Origin: JANWXD01 sp037446115
GTDB lineage: Bacteria > Acidobacteriota > Terriglobia > Bryobacterales > Bryobacteraceae
Assembly: GCA_037446115.1 (NCBI GenBank)
Contig: JBBIJF010000016.1
Location: 1 to 64,000 of the forward strand
Reading direction: 5' to 3'
Length of the DNA: 64,000 nt
Shown here piece by piece: positions 24,771 through 35,110 of this stretch (positions are counted from its first letter, which is position 1; the number at the start of each line of letters is the position of its first letter). The position numbers were made by a program, and so were the translations under genes. The notes below the pieces were generated by a model. That model saw only the letters and a program-made list of their open reading frames with translations. It was not told where the DNA came from and searched no databases.

Positions 24771-26984
24771 TCAGCTCTTCGCCAACTCCCGCCGGATTTC
24801 CTCGAGCACCTCGTGACGCTTCTCGTCGGCCAGATCGCGCTGGAGCCGGCGCAGGGCCACTCCGACGATATCGCGGTGATGCAAGCGGGCTCCGATGCTG
24901 GGGTCCGCCGTAAGCTCGAGCCACAGTTCGTGCAGTCGGTCCACGTCTTCCGGCCACAGCCGCGGCGGATGCGGCCCCAGATTCACATACACGGAGGGCC
25001 GGTCCGGGCTGATGATTTCCAGCGAGAAAGCGTGGCGCGGCTCCGGCAGGCGTTCCCAGGCCAGCCCGATCAGACGAGCCAGTTCCTCCGAACTCATGCG
25101 CGCCGAAACTCCCGTGACCAGCCGCGAGGCCTGGAGATTCGCCGCCGTCTGGACCATGGCGTCGAACGGATTGACCGCCGGGACCACCAGAAGCTCGACG
25201 GGCTTGCCCTCCTTCTCCGCCATAGCCACGACGCGCGTAAACAACTCCCGTTCGTAGTCGCTGAAGAGTTGATGCTCGGCTAGGTCGTACTCACCGGTTC
25301 CGGTGACCGGACGCACGGTCATGACCACAATGTCGTGACGCCGCACATTGGTTTTATCCAGCACCCGCTGGAGGTGATGCATGCGGTTGTAATCCCGGAC
25401 GGCCACCAGCACGCAGCCCGGCCGCGCTCGCACGGATTCCGTGGAAACCTGAGGTTGGAGCTCGAGGTTGAACTCCTCCAGACCCTTCTTTTTCTCAAGC
25501 AACTTTCGGGCGTTCCAGCGTTCCGAGACCAGGAAGACGATAAAAAGCAGCGTCGTCAGCGAGACGCCGAAGATCGTGGCGATGCGCTTGGAAAACAGAT
25601 TCGTCACAGCCACAGCGAACAGCACCAGCGTTACAAGACCGAGACCGACGGGAAGTTCCCGGCCGCCGAGATGCAGATTTAACGGCATCTTGTATTCTTG
25701 ATCCGTCCGCTGGAACCGCAACACGAGCACGCCCAGGGCCTTGAAGGCGAAGCTCCACACCACACCGAAGGCGTATGCTTCGCCGAGCAAGTACACATCT
25801 CCGCGGCTGCCCAGAATCGTCAGGATCTGGAGCAAGGTTACGGCATTGATGATGTGATGGGAAGTCCCGAAGCGTTTGTGGGGTTGGCGGAACCAGTCGA
25901 GCAGCACTCCGTCTTCGGCCACGCGGTTCAGCACGCCGTTAGCGCCGATGATGGCGGTGTTGACCGCGCCGGACAGGATCAAAACTCCGACCAGCACGAC
26001 GAAGATGTGGAGGCCCAGCCGGAGCGGCAACGGGCCCGCCAGTTCCATGGAGAGGCCGCCGAGGAGGTTGTCGTAATAGCGGGGCCGCACCGCGTCAGGG
26101 ATGATCATGACTGCAAACAGCGTGGTCATCCCGGTGGCGATCAGCGCATACGTGCAAACGATATTGGCCGTGGTCTTGAGATTCTTCAGTTTCGGGTAGG
26201 CGATTTCGCGGTACACCTGCGCCAGGGTTTCAAAACCGCTCATCGCCAGCAAGGAGTGGCCGAAGGCGATCAAGAAGGCGACCAGCGAGAGGTTGGGCCA
26301 GAAGGTTCCGCGAAACCAGCCGAGCGACTCTTCTCTGAAGCGGAAATTGGACGGGGTGGGCGCCGGAGGCAGCTCCGCGCCGCCTCGCACGAGCAGCGTG
26401 ATCGGGCACCAGATCAGGAGCAAAACCACCATCACGGTGGTGGTCTGCATGATGCGCAGCGCCTTGGTGCTCGACTCCCGAATGCCGCGCACGTTGGCCC
26501 ACCAGAAGTACAAAGTCACCAGCACGCCGAAAAACACCGCGAAGCTGTGCGGGTCGAGGTGGTAGCCCCACCGCATCATCTCGGCGATTTCATTGATCAG
26601 ACCCGCCAGATATTGACCGGCGCTGACGGAACTGATCGGGCCGGTGAGCACGTAATCCACCACCAGCGCCGAGACGGAGAGCTTGGCCAGAAACCCGCCC
26701 ATGCTGTCGCGCACTACGACGTAGACACCGCCGCGCACGAACATCGAGCAGCTCTCCAGGTACACGGAGCGCACGGCAAAGCTGAACAGCATTACGAGCA
26801 GGACCAGCCAGGGAGCGGACTTGCCCACGGCCTGCTCGGCGATCCCCCCGACATAAAACATGGTCGAGGCCAGATCGCTGAGCACGATGGCGGCCGCGCG
26901 CCAGAAGGAGATGAAGGTCAGCGCGACCGTCGTCGCGACGACGATCTTTGCAGCCGGGACGCCCCGACTGCCTTCAGCGGACAT
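24771..26984 (-). CDS. APC-superfamily permease with a cytosolic C-terminal domain
   Basis: 737 residues. About 12 to 14 membrane helices occupy residues 15-495 (for example VVATTVALTFISFWRAAAIV and LLVMLFSFAVRSVYLESCSM) with the amino-acid/polyamine/cation permease pattern. Residues about 525-737 are soluble: PGCVLVAVRDYNRMHHLQRV and RLVTGVSARMSSEELAR resemble the universal-stress-protein-like domain fused to some permeases, which may bind nucleotide and regulate transport. The substrate is probably an amino acid or amine, but is not defined. It ends six bases from the convergent CxxC gene and is divergent from the CCA enzyme. Confidence 0.82.
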   Translation of the reverse strand: MSAEGSRGVPAAKIVVATTVALTFISFWRAAAIVLSDLASTMFYVGGIAEQAVGKSAPWLVLLVMLFSFAVRSVYLESCSMFVRGGVYVVVRDSMGGFLAKLSVSALVVDYVLTGPISSVSAGQYLAGLINEIAEMMRWGYHLDPHSFAVFFGVLVTLYFWWANVRGIRESSTKALRIMQTTTVMVVLLLIWCPITLLVRGGAELPPAPTPSNFRFREESLGWFRGTFWPNLSLVAFLIAFGHSLLAMSGFETLAQVYREIAYPKLKNLKTTANIVCTYALIATGMTTLFAVMIIPDAVRPRYYDNLLGGLSMELAGPLPLRLGLHIFVVLVGVLILSGAVNTAIIGANGVLNRVAEDGVLLDWFRQPHKRFGTSHHIINAVTLLQILTILGSRGDVYLLGEAYAFGVVWSFAFKALGVLVLRFQRTDQEYKMPLNLHLGGRELPVGLGLVTLVLFAVAVTNLFSKRIATIFGVSLTTLLFIVFLVSERWNARKLLEKKKGLEEFNLELQPQVSTESVRARPGCVLVAVRDYNRMHHLQRVLDKTNVRRHDIVVMTVRPVTGTGEYDLAEHQLFSDYERELFTRVVAMAEKEGKPVELLVVPAVNPFDAMVQTAANLQASRLVTGVSARMSSEELARLIGLAWERLPEPRHAFSLEIISPDRPSVYVNLGPHPPRLWPEDVDRLHELWLELTADPSIGARLHHRDIVGVALRRLQRDLADEKRHEVLEEIRRELAKS

Positions 26985-27024
26985 AGGCGGAGTGCCTCGA
27001 CATCCGAGGGGTTACCCTACGATT

Positions 27025-28371
27025 ATGGCAGACCGCGACGCCCGTGCCGGTCATCTGGCAAGGCGGATTGCCGCCGCGTTGCGCACACGGGGTTTCCGGG
27101 CGTATCTGGTGGGGGGCTGCGTGCGGGATCTGCTGCTCGGGCGCGAACCGAAGGACTACGATGTGGCTACGGATGCGCGTCCTGACCAGGTGCTGGAACT
27201 GTTCCCGGAGGCGCGCCGCGTCGGCGCCCATTTCGGTGTGCTGCTGGTCACGGACAGGGACAGCCAGGTGGAAGTAGCCACCTTCCGGACCGATCACGCC
27301 TATGCGGACGGCCGCCATCCCTCCCGGGTGGAATTCCAGGCCGAGCCGCAACAGGACGCCTTGCGCCGGGACTTTACGATCAACGCGTTGATGCTGGATC
27401 CGGAAACGGGCGAGGTGCTTGATTTTGTCGAAGGCCGCCGGGATCTGGAAGCGCGCCGGATCCGTGCCATCGGGGATCCGGACCTCCGCTTCCGCGAGGA
27501 TCACCTGCGAATGCTCCGAGCCATCCGCCTGGCTGCGGGATTGGGGTTCGAGATCGAGGCGGCGACGGCGGCTTCGATCCGGCGCAACCGGCACCTGATC
27601 CGAAACGTCGCCGCCGAGCGTGTGCGGGACGAACTGGTACGCATTCTGACGGAGGGCGCCGCGCGGAAGGGCTTCGAGTTGCTCGAGGAGATCGGCCTGC
27701 TGGTTGAGATCCTTCCGGAGGTGGCCGCTATGAAAGGCGTGCCGCAGCCGCCGGAGTTCCATCCGGAAGGCGACGTGTGGACGCACACGCTGCTCATGCT
27801 GGAGGCCATGCGTTCCCCGACCGTCACGCTGGCCCTGGGAGTCCTGCTGCACGACGTCGGTAAGCCGCCCACATTTCGGATCGCGGAGCGCATCCGCTTC
27901 GACAGCCACGCCACCACGGGTGCACGCATGGCGGTCGAGATTTTGACGCGCTTGCGTTTTTCGAATGAGGAGATTCGCCGGGTCGAGGCGCTGGTGGCGA
28001 ATCATCTGCGGTTTCGGGACGTCGAGCATATGCGCGAAAGCACGCTCAAGCGCTTTCTGCGAATGGAGCACTTCGACGAACACCTCGAGTTGCACCGGCT
28101 GGACTGCCTGGCCAGCCACGGGTGCCTCGATCATTATCACTTCGTGCTCACCAAGCTGCGCGAGCTCTCCGAGGAGAAGCTCAGACCTCCGCGCCTGCTC
28201 ACGGGGCACGACTTGATCCGTGAGGGCTACCGCCCCGGTCCGGCCTTTCGGAAGATGCTCGAGACTGTGGAGGACGCCCAGTTAGAGGGCGCCGTTACGA
28301 CGCGTGAGGAGGCGCTGGCGCTGATTCGCAACCGGTTCGGTCCTCCGGGAAGCTCTCAGGCCGGCTTGTAA
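27025..28371 (+). CDS. cca: CCA-adding tRNA nucleotidyltransferase / poly(A) polymerase family with HD domain
   Basis: 448 residues. Class II nucleotidyltransferase motif GGCVRDLLLGREPKDYDVAT with the catalytic Asp pair, then RRDFTINALM, FREDHLRMLRAIR, and an HD phosphohydrolase domain with LHDVGKPP near residue 278. Adds or repairs the 3' CCA of tRNAs in the cytoplasm; related poly(A) polymerases cannot be excluded by eye. The frame is open upstream into the permease region, but ATG 27025 matches the family start. TACCCT or TACGAT hexamers directly upstream suggest a very short or absent leader. The 3' end overlaps the convergent small-membrane-protein gene by 16 bases. Confidence 0.92.
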   Translation: MADRDARAGHLARRIAAALRTRGFRAYLVGGCVRDLLLGREPKDYDVATDARPDQVLELFPEARRVGAHFGVLLVTDRDSQVEVATFRTDHAYADGRHPSRVEFQAEPQQDALRRDFTINALMLDPETGEVLDFVEGRRDLEARRIRAIGDPDLRFREDHLRMLRAIRLAAGLGFEIEAATAASIRRNRHLIRNVAAERVRDELVRILTEGAARKGFELLEEIGLLVEILPEVAAMKGVPQPPEFHPEGDVWTHTLLMLEAMRSPTVTLALGVLLHDVGKPPTFRIAERIRFDSHATTGARMAVEILTRLRFSNEEIRRVEALVANHLRFRDVEHMRESTLKRFLRMEHFDEHLELHRLDCLASHGCLDHYHFVLTKLRELSEEKLRPPRLLTGHDLIREGYRPGPAFRKMLETVEDAQLEGAVTTREEALALIRNRFGPPGSSQAGL

Positions 28372-28493
28372 GTGAAGACCATGTACAAGACCAGGGCCAC
28401 AATGGAAAGGATCGCCGCCGCGGCCAGGAACTCCAGGAAGATCACCTTGCGTTCGTCGAAGTCGGGCTTTTGGCGATTGCTCAGGTCAAGCAT
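28356..28493 (-). CDS. 45-residue single-pass membrane protein
   Basis: A small open frame read directly from the minus strand: MLDLSNRQKPDFDERKV, then a hydrophobic helix (about residues 18-41, rich in Ala, Leu, Ile and Val), ending MVFTYKPA. The acidic/basic N-terminus followed by one helix and a short positively charged tail fits an inner-membrane micropeptide. Gene-like support is strong: GGGAGGG lies eight bases before the ATG, and a TTGACA-17-TACAGT promoter lies just upstream. The last 16 bases overlap the end of the convergent cca gene. I do not recognise a family; function unknown. Confidence 0.72.
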   Translation of the reverse strand: MLDLSNRQKPDFDERKVIFLEFLAAAAILSIVALVLYMVFTYKPA

Positions 28494-28526
28494 CACAAAG
28501 CCCTCCCTTCCAAGCTTTCGGCCTTC

Positions 28527-28555
28527 ACTGTAGCGCTGTAAGCCGATGGTGTCAA
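28527..28555 (-). promoter_or_regulatory. Sigma70-type promoter of the 45-residue membrane protein
   Basis: On the minus strand TTGACA (28555 to 28550) and TACAGT (28532 to 28527) are separated by 17 bases, an almost ideal housekeeping promoter. The transcript would start near 28520 and enter a leader with GGGAGGG before ATG 28493. Confidence 0.78.
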
Positions 28556-28622
28556 GTCACGCAGACCGGCCCACCGGCCGCCTCACAGGATCCGTAGCCA
28601 GCGAGTGACCGGGCCTCCGGTT

Positions 28623-30176
28623 TCAGTGCCGGAAATGCCGGATTCCGGTAAACACCATTGCCAGACCGAGGCGGTTGGCGGCCGCGATCACCTCGGCGTC
28701 CTTGACGGAGCCGCCCGGCTGGATCACGGCTGTGGCCCCGCGGCGGGCTGCTTCTTCCACCCCGTCCGGGAACGGAAAGAAGGCGTCCGAAGCCAGCACG
28801 GTTCCGGCCAGCGGCAGCACGGCCTTCATGGCCGCCACCTTGACGGCATCCACACGGCTCATCTGGCCCGCTCCGATCCCCACGGTCTGGCCCGGGCGCG
28901 CGAAGACCACGGCGTTCGACTTCACGTGCTTGACCACCTTCCAGGCAAACTCGAGAGCCGCCCACTCCTCGGGCGTCGGAACGCGCTCGGTCACCACGCG
29001 TGCCTCGTTGCGATTCAGGCGGGCGGTGTCGGGGGTCTGCACGAGCAGGCCGCCGCTGATGGATTTGATCAGCAACGCATCCCCGCCGGCCTCGATCACC
29101 TTGAGCAAGCGCAGGTTTTTCTTTGCGGAGAGGATCGTGAGAGCGCCCGGAGCATAGTCGGGGGCGGCGATCGCTTCCAGAAACGTCTTGACCAGCTCGG
29201 AGGCCGTTTCCTTGTCTACCGTCCGGTTGAATCCCACCACGCCGCCGAAGGCGGAGACGGGATCGCAGGCCAACGCCTGGCGATAGCTTTCGGCCAAGGA
29301 CGCCGACTCGGCGCAACCGCAAGGATTGGTGTGTTTGATGATGGCGGTGGCCGGGCCGTCGAATTCCATCGCAAGCTGCCAGGCCGCGTCCAGATCCGCC
29401 AGATTGTTGTAAGAGAGTTCCTTTCCGTGTAGCTGCCAGGCGCCTGCGACGCCGGTCCGGCGGTCCGAGTAAAGGGCCGCCTGCTGGTGGGGATTTTCGC
29501 CGTAGCGGAGGCTGAGCGCCCGGGGCACGCGCACGTCCAGCACCTCCGGCAGGGAGTGCGGCCGTTCGATGAAGCTGCCGCTTTCGACGGTGATCCGTTC
29601 CAGACGCGCACTGATGGCCCGGTCGTAGTCGGCCGTGCGCCGAAACGCTTTCTGCGCCAGGCGCCACCGCGTGGCCAGTGACAGTTCTCCGGAAGAGCGC
29701 AGTTCCTCCAGCACGGGGCCGTAGTCCTCCGGTGAGACGATGACGGCCACATCGGCGTAATTTTTCGCCGCCGCGCGGATGAGGGTCGGCCCCCCGATAT
29801 CAATCTGCTCGATCAGTTCGCATACCGGAACATCGGAGCGCGCCGCAGTCTGTTCGAAGGCGTAGAGGTTGACGACGACCAGGTCTATGGTTGGGATGTC
29901 GTGCTTTTCGAGGGCGCGCAGGTGTTCCGGTTTGGAGCGCACCGCAAGAATGCCTGCCGCGATCCGCGGATGGAGGGTTTTCACGCGGCCGTCGAGCATT
30001 TCCGGGAATCCGGTTACGTCGGAAACTTCGCGCACCGCCAGTCCCGCCTCGCGCAGCAGTTTGGCCGTGCCGCCCGTGGAGAGAATCTCTACTCCCAAGG
30101 CTTGAAGTCCTAAAGCAAAGTCCGTAATCCCCGTTTTGTCGGTCACGCTGATGAGAGCACGCTGCAACTTCGGCAT
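28623..30176 (-). CDS. purH: Bifunctional AICAR formyltransferase / IMP cyclohydrolase
   Basis: 517 residues, the usual length. Catalyses the last two steps of de novo purine synthesis: formylation of AICAR with 10-formyl-THF, then closure to IMP. The N-terminal MGS-like IMP cyclohydrolase domain shows ALISVTDKTGI, EILSTGGTAKLL and GRVKTLHPRI; the transformylase domain shows RYGENPHQQAALY, a KHTNPCGCA segment with the catalytic Lys-His and SDAFFPFPDG. No Shine-Dalgarno motif is evident before the ATG and only 42 bases separate it from the divergent dehydrogenase, so translation may be leaderless or nearly so. No other pur gene lies nearby. Confidence 0.96.
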   Translation of the reverse strand: MPKLQRALISVTDKTGITDFALGLQALGVEILSTGGTAKLLREAGLAVREVSDVTGFPEMLDGRVKTLHPRIAAGILAVRSKPEHLRALEKHDIPTIDLVVVNLYAFEQTAARSDVPVCELIEQIDIGGPTLIRAAAKNYADVAVIVSPEDYGPVLEELRSSGELSLATRWRLAQKAFRRTADYDRAISARLERITVESGSFIERPHSLPEVLDVRVPRALSLRYGENPHQQAALYSDRRTGVAGAWQLHGKELSYNNLADLDAAWQLAMEFDGPATAIIKHTNPCGCAESASLAESYRQALACDPVSAFGGVVGFNRTVDKETASELVKTFLEAIAAPDYAPGALTILSAKKNLRLLKVIEAGGDALLIKSISGGLLVQTPDTARLNRNEARVVTERVPTPEEWAALEFAWKVVKHVKSNAVVFARPGQTVGIGAGQMSRVDAVKVAAMKAVLPLAGTVLASDAFFPFPDGVEEAARRGATAVIQPGGSVKDAEVIAAANRLGLAMVFTGIRHFRH

Positions 30177-30206
30177 GGATTACTCATTCTCGCACAGCAC
30201 TCCGGC

Positions 30207-30212
30207 TATAAT
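30207..30212 (+). promoter_or_regulatory. Consensus -10 element before the isocitrate-dehydrogenase-type gene
   Basis: Perfect TATAAT with six bases to GTG 30219, so a transcript starting seven bases downstream of the hexamer would begin exactly at the start codon. There is no -35 consensus at 16 to 18 bases upstream. This is the cleanest leaderless candidate in the window. Confidence 0.6.
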
Positions 30213-30218
30213 TCGAAA

Positions 30219-31226
<1,008 letters not shown>

Positions 31227-31227
31227 G

Positions 31228-32235
<1,008 letters not shown>

Positions 32236-32329
32236 GATGCTCTCCTGAAGAAAGATGCTGACTTCCCATCATAGCAACGCGTGGAGGAGGTCCGCAATTC
32301 AATTCGGAGTTGATTATCTGAAATGAGGC

Positions 32330-33121
32330 TCAGCGCGGCGGCTTGAGCGGCGGCATCACGGACCCGCCCAAGCCGGCGTAAGTTTCTTTCACGCGCACCA
32401 CTTTGTCGCCCTGAAAGGTGACGAAGGTGATCTTACCCGGGGGCTCGCCGTAAATCCAGTCCTCGTAGTCCAACCCGTCGCGAGTTTCTCGCACTTTGTG
32501 CCTGGGCCGGCCGAGGGCCAACAACACCTGGTCGCGATCCATTCCCTCGACGGCGCGCTGTTCCTTGATGGCCTGCTGGATGGGCGCGGGAAGCTTCTCC
32601 ACGTATTGTTCGGTGGCACTGCGAAGGTTGAAGTCCAGGACCGGCTCGAGCAGCTTCTTGAACTCGGCCGCCTTGAGCGGCGGCACGCGGCCGGGGAACA
32701 CGACGGCGAGCGTGGTGCCGCTGGGCGCCATGTTGTAGTTGCGGGAGCTGATGGGAGCGGTGCGCGTGCCCGTGCCGACTTCGATGCGCTCATACCACTT
32801 GCGGCCGCCTTTCATCCCGCCGTTGATTTCGAGCACCACGCGGTCGTCCTCGAGTTTCACCTTCGTGATCTGCACCAGATCGCCGGTGCGGGCCGCCGGA
32901 CCGAACTCGCGCCCGATCTCCTGCCATTGCTTGGCGTCATAGCCTCCCTTGCTATCCACGACAAGAGGCTTTTTGGAGCGAGGCAGGAAGGTCTTCGCCG
33001 TGGCGAACTCCGCCGTGAGACCGCGAATCAACTCGATACGCTCTTCCACGGTGAGTGCCCGATCGCGCGCGGCCACAGATGCCGCCACAACCAAGACCAC
33101 CGGCGCGGACCACCAGCGCAT
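32330..33121 (-). CDS. Exported protein with a BamE/SmpA-like C-terminal domain
   Basis: 263 residues from ATG 33121, with a signal peptide (MRWWSAPVVLVVAASVAARD). The C-terminal 70 residues (MDRDQVLLALGRPRHKVRE, EDWIYGEPPGKITFVTFQGD) resemble the SmpA/OmlA fold found in BamE and other outer-membrane small proteins. The middle part has no recognised domain. The ATG shares one base with the stop of the preceding CPBP protease (TGATG), implying translational coupling. A longer in-frame extension upstream would overlap that gene by about 300 bases and lacks a signal, so it was rejected. Envelope maintenance is a reasonable guess. Confidence 0.7.
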   Translation of the reverse strand: MRWWSAPVVLVVAASVAARDRALTVEERIELIRGLTAEFATAKTFLPRSKKPLVVDSKGGYDAKQWQEIGREFGPAARTGDLVQITKVKLEDDRVVLEINGGMKGGRKWYERIEVGTGTRTAPISSRNYNMAPSGTTLAVVFPGRVPPLKAAEFKKLLEPVLDFNLRSATEQYVEKLPAPIQQAIKEQRAVEGMDRDQVLLALGRPRHKVRETRDGLDYEDWIYGEPPGKITFVTFQGDKVVRVKETYAGLGGSVMPPLKPPR

Positions 33122-33972
33122 CACGGTCTCTCCCGGCTTTCGAGGAGAAAAGCGGTCTGGCGCCGCACGGGAGCGCGGCGCAGATAGGCAAACAACACCG
33201 CCAGAGCCAGACACGTCAACAAACCGCCCTCCGGCCCGTAGGCTCCACCACTCCACAGCGGCCCGACGTTCCACTCCATGGCGTAGCCCGTCACCCTCAT
33301 TGTAAACCCGCTCAGGTTGACACCGAACAGCGGCAGCGTAAAATTCCAGCCGAAGTGGAGGCCGATCGGCAGCCAGAGATCCCGGCTCTTGAGGAAGGCG
33401 TAACCCAACAGGACTCCCCAAAGGGCGGTGTTGCAGAGCGCCAGCGCCGTAATGTTCAGATTGCCCACATGGGCCAAGGCGAACAGGACACTGACGGGCA
33501 AAATGGTGGCGTAAGGACCGAGACGTGCGAGCAAGACCTGGAAGCCGTAGCCGCGGAACAGCATCTCCTCGCCGGCGGCGCCGAACAACAGCAGAACGGT
33601 CAAAAACAAAATGGCGTCAGCCCCGGAAGCGTCTTCCGGCGCAGGCTTCCAGACGGCCACTCCGGCAATCAGGCACGGTACGAGCACCGAACAAGCTGCG
33701 CCGATGCCACCCGCCAGCCCCAGCAGGAGGTTCCGGGCGGACGCCTCGTTCCAGAGCAAGCCGATGTGGGCCAGCGGCGCGCGCTCGAAGATGTTCATCA
33801 TCAGGGTGTTGGCCACCGTCGCCGCCAGAAAGGTGCCGAGGGCGCCCGCCGCCACATAGCCCCACAAGGAGGTCGCCAGCCCGAAAATCACCATGCCGGC
33901 CAGCGCCAGGGCGGCGTAGACGGCAACGCGGAGAATCACGCCGGTCCAGTCCTGGCGCGCGCCTGCCTCCAT
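33121..33972 (-). CDS. CPBP-family intramembrane metalloprotease
   Basis: 283 residues with about eight membrane helices. The ABI/CPBP signature is clear: EEMLFRGYGFQ (motif 1, EExxxR), FALAHVGN (motif 2, with the His) and GLHFGWNF (motif 3, His). These enzymes are Rce1-like glutamate-type intramembrane proteases; bacterial members act in peptide maturation or in unknown envelope processes. A GGGAGGG ribosome binding site precedes the ATG. The stop shares a base with the start of the BamE-like gene, suggesting a shared envelope function. Confidence 0.87.
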   Translation of the reverse strand: MEAGARQDWTGVILRVAVYAALALAGMVIFGLATSLWGYVAAGALGTFLAATVANTLMMNIFERAPLAHIGLLWNEASARNLLLGLAGGIGAACSVLVPCLIAGVAVWKPAPEDASGADAILFLTVLLLFGAAGEEMLFRGYGFQVLLARLGPYATILPVSVLFALAHVGNLNITALALCNTALWGVLLGYAFLKSRDLWLPIGLHFGWNFTLPLFGVNLSGFTMRVTGYAMEWNVGPLWSGGAYGPEGGLLTCLALAVLFAYLRRAPVRRQTAFLLESRERP

Positions 33973-34042
33973 GGCCCTCCCATTGTGCCATGGCCTTTTA
34001 GGGGCGCCGTTGTCCGGGGTTGCGGCCCCGCCCCCGGAGACC

Positions 34043-34048
34043 TACGAT
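34043..34048 (+). promoter_or_regulatory. -10 element before the peptide deformylase gene
   Basis: TACGAT with seven bases to ATG 34056, consistent with leaderless transcription. No supporting -35 was found. Confidence 0.45.
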
Positions 34049-34055
34049 AGAGGCC

Positions 34056-34607
34056 ATGCCCGCCCGGAGGATTCTGCAACTCGGCGATCCCCTGCTCCGC
34101 GCGGTGTCCGAACCGGTGGCGGATCCGCAGGAGGTGCAACATCTGGTGCGTGATCTGCGCGACACCCTGCATGACTTCCGCCGCCGGCGCGGTTTCGGCC
34201 GCGGCATCAGCGCCGTGCAGATCGGCGAGCCGGTGCGTGTGATCTACATCGAGACCGCGCAGTTCACAGCGCCGCTCATCAACCCGGCATGGGAGTGGCA
34301 AAGCGCGGAAACATTTCGGCTCTGGGATGATTGTTTTTCCTTCCCGGACCTGCTTGTCCTCCTCGAGCGCCATCTCGCCGTGCGGCTGCGATATCAGGAT
34401 TTGAGCGGCCAGTGGAACACCTTGGAAGCCCGATGGGATCTGTCCGAGTTACTGCAGCACGAAATGGACCATCTCGACGGAGTGCTCGCCGTGGACCGGG
34501 CGCTCGACCGGAACAGTCTGGCGACGCGGGAGGAGTATGAGCGGCGGTATCGGGTGAACGCGGGATCTCAGACCGTAGGGCAAAAAGTTCCTAATTCTTC
34601 GTTATGA
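34056..34607 (+). CDS. def: Peptide deformylase (divergent type)
   Basis: 183 residues. Removes the N-formyl group from nascent proteins. The three motifs are present in altered form: GRGISAVQIGE (motif 1, normally GxGxAAxQ, Gln55 kept), DDCFSFPD (motif 2, normally EGCLS, metal Cys93 kept) and LLQHEMDHLDG (motif 3, His135, Glu136, His139). All metal ligands and the catalytic Glu are retained, so it should be active, but changes in motifs 1 and 2 mark a type III or deformylase-like branch. No fmt neighbour is present; a housekeeping def may exist elsewhere. Confidence 0.8.
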   Translation: MPARRILQLGDPLLRAVSEPVADPQEVQHLVRDLRDTLHDFRRRRGFGRGISAVQIGEPVRVIYIETAQFTAPLINPAWEWQSAETFRLWDDCFSFPDLLVLLERHLAVRLRYQDLSGQWNTLEARWDLSELLQHEMDHLDGVLAVDRALDRNSLATREEYERRYRVNAGSQTVGQKVPNSSL

Positions 34608-34628
34608 TCGAGACGATAGAGAGGGTGT

Positions 34629-34997
34629 ATGGTCGAACGCCGCGCCGAAGTCCGACTGCTTTGCGCGGATCTGGTTGAGGTCCGTTGGAAGGACAAAACC
34701 GGACACACCCGCAAAGGGATTGCGAACCTGGAGGACATCTCCCACTCCGGCGTGTGCATCCAACTGGACGATCCGATCCCCGTAAACACCCGTGTGACCG
34801 TCCGTCACGCCAAAGCGCAACTCCAGGGCAACGTGCGCTATTGCCTGTTCCGGGAGACAGGATATTTCCTGGGCATTCAGCTGGAGCCCGACTGCAAGTG
34901 GTCTCCGAAGCAGTACCGGCCCCGCCATCTGCTCGATCCTCGCCGCCTTGTGCTCCGGGCCGCCAAACGGGCCCTGAAGCGTCCACTCCCCCACTGA
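34629..34997 (+). CDS. PilZ-domain protein (c-di-GMP receptor)
   Basis: 122 residues forming a single PilZ domain. Both c-di-GMP motifs are intact: RxxxR at residues 5-9 (RAEVR) and DxSxxG in EDISHSGVCIQL near residue 38; a GIQLE strand follows. The C-terminus is strongly basic (RRLVLRAAKRALKRP). Likely binds cyclic di-GMP and modulates a motility, adhesion or polysaccharide target by protein contact. A TATGAT hexamer at 34603-34608 lies 20 bases before the ATG, giving it its own promoter distinct from def. No cyclase or phosphodiesterase gene is nearby. Confidence 0.87.
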   Translation: MVERRAEVRLLCADLVEVRWKDKTGHTRKGIANLEDISHSGVCIQLDDPIPVNTRVTVRHAKAQLQGNVRYCLFRETGYFLGIQLEPDCKWSPKQYRPRHLLDPRRLVLRAAKRALKRPLPH

Positions 34998-35110
34998 GTT
35001 TGATCCGACCCGGGCCTGTGCGAATGGAGCGTTGATTGTTTTCAGCCGACTATGGGGCCCCGCCATTCCGGGTATACTTGAGTTGATTCTTCTAACCGGA
35101 GGTGAGGCGG

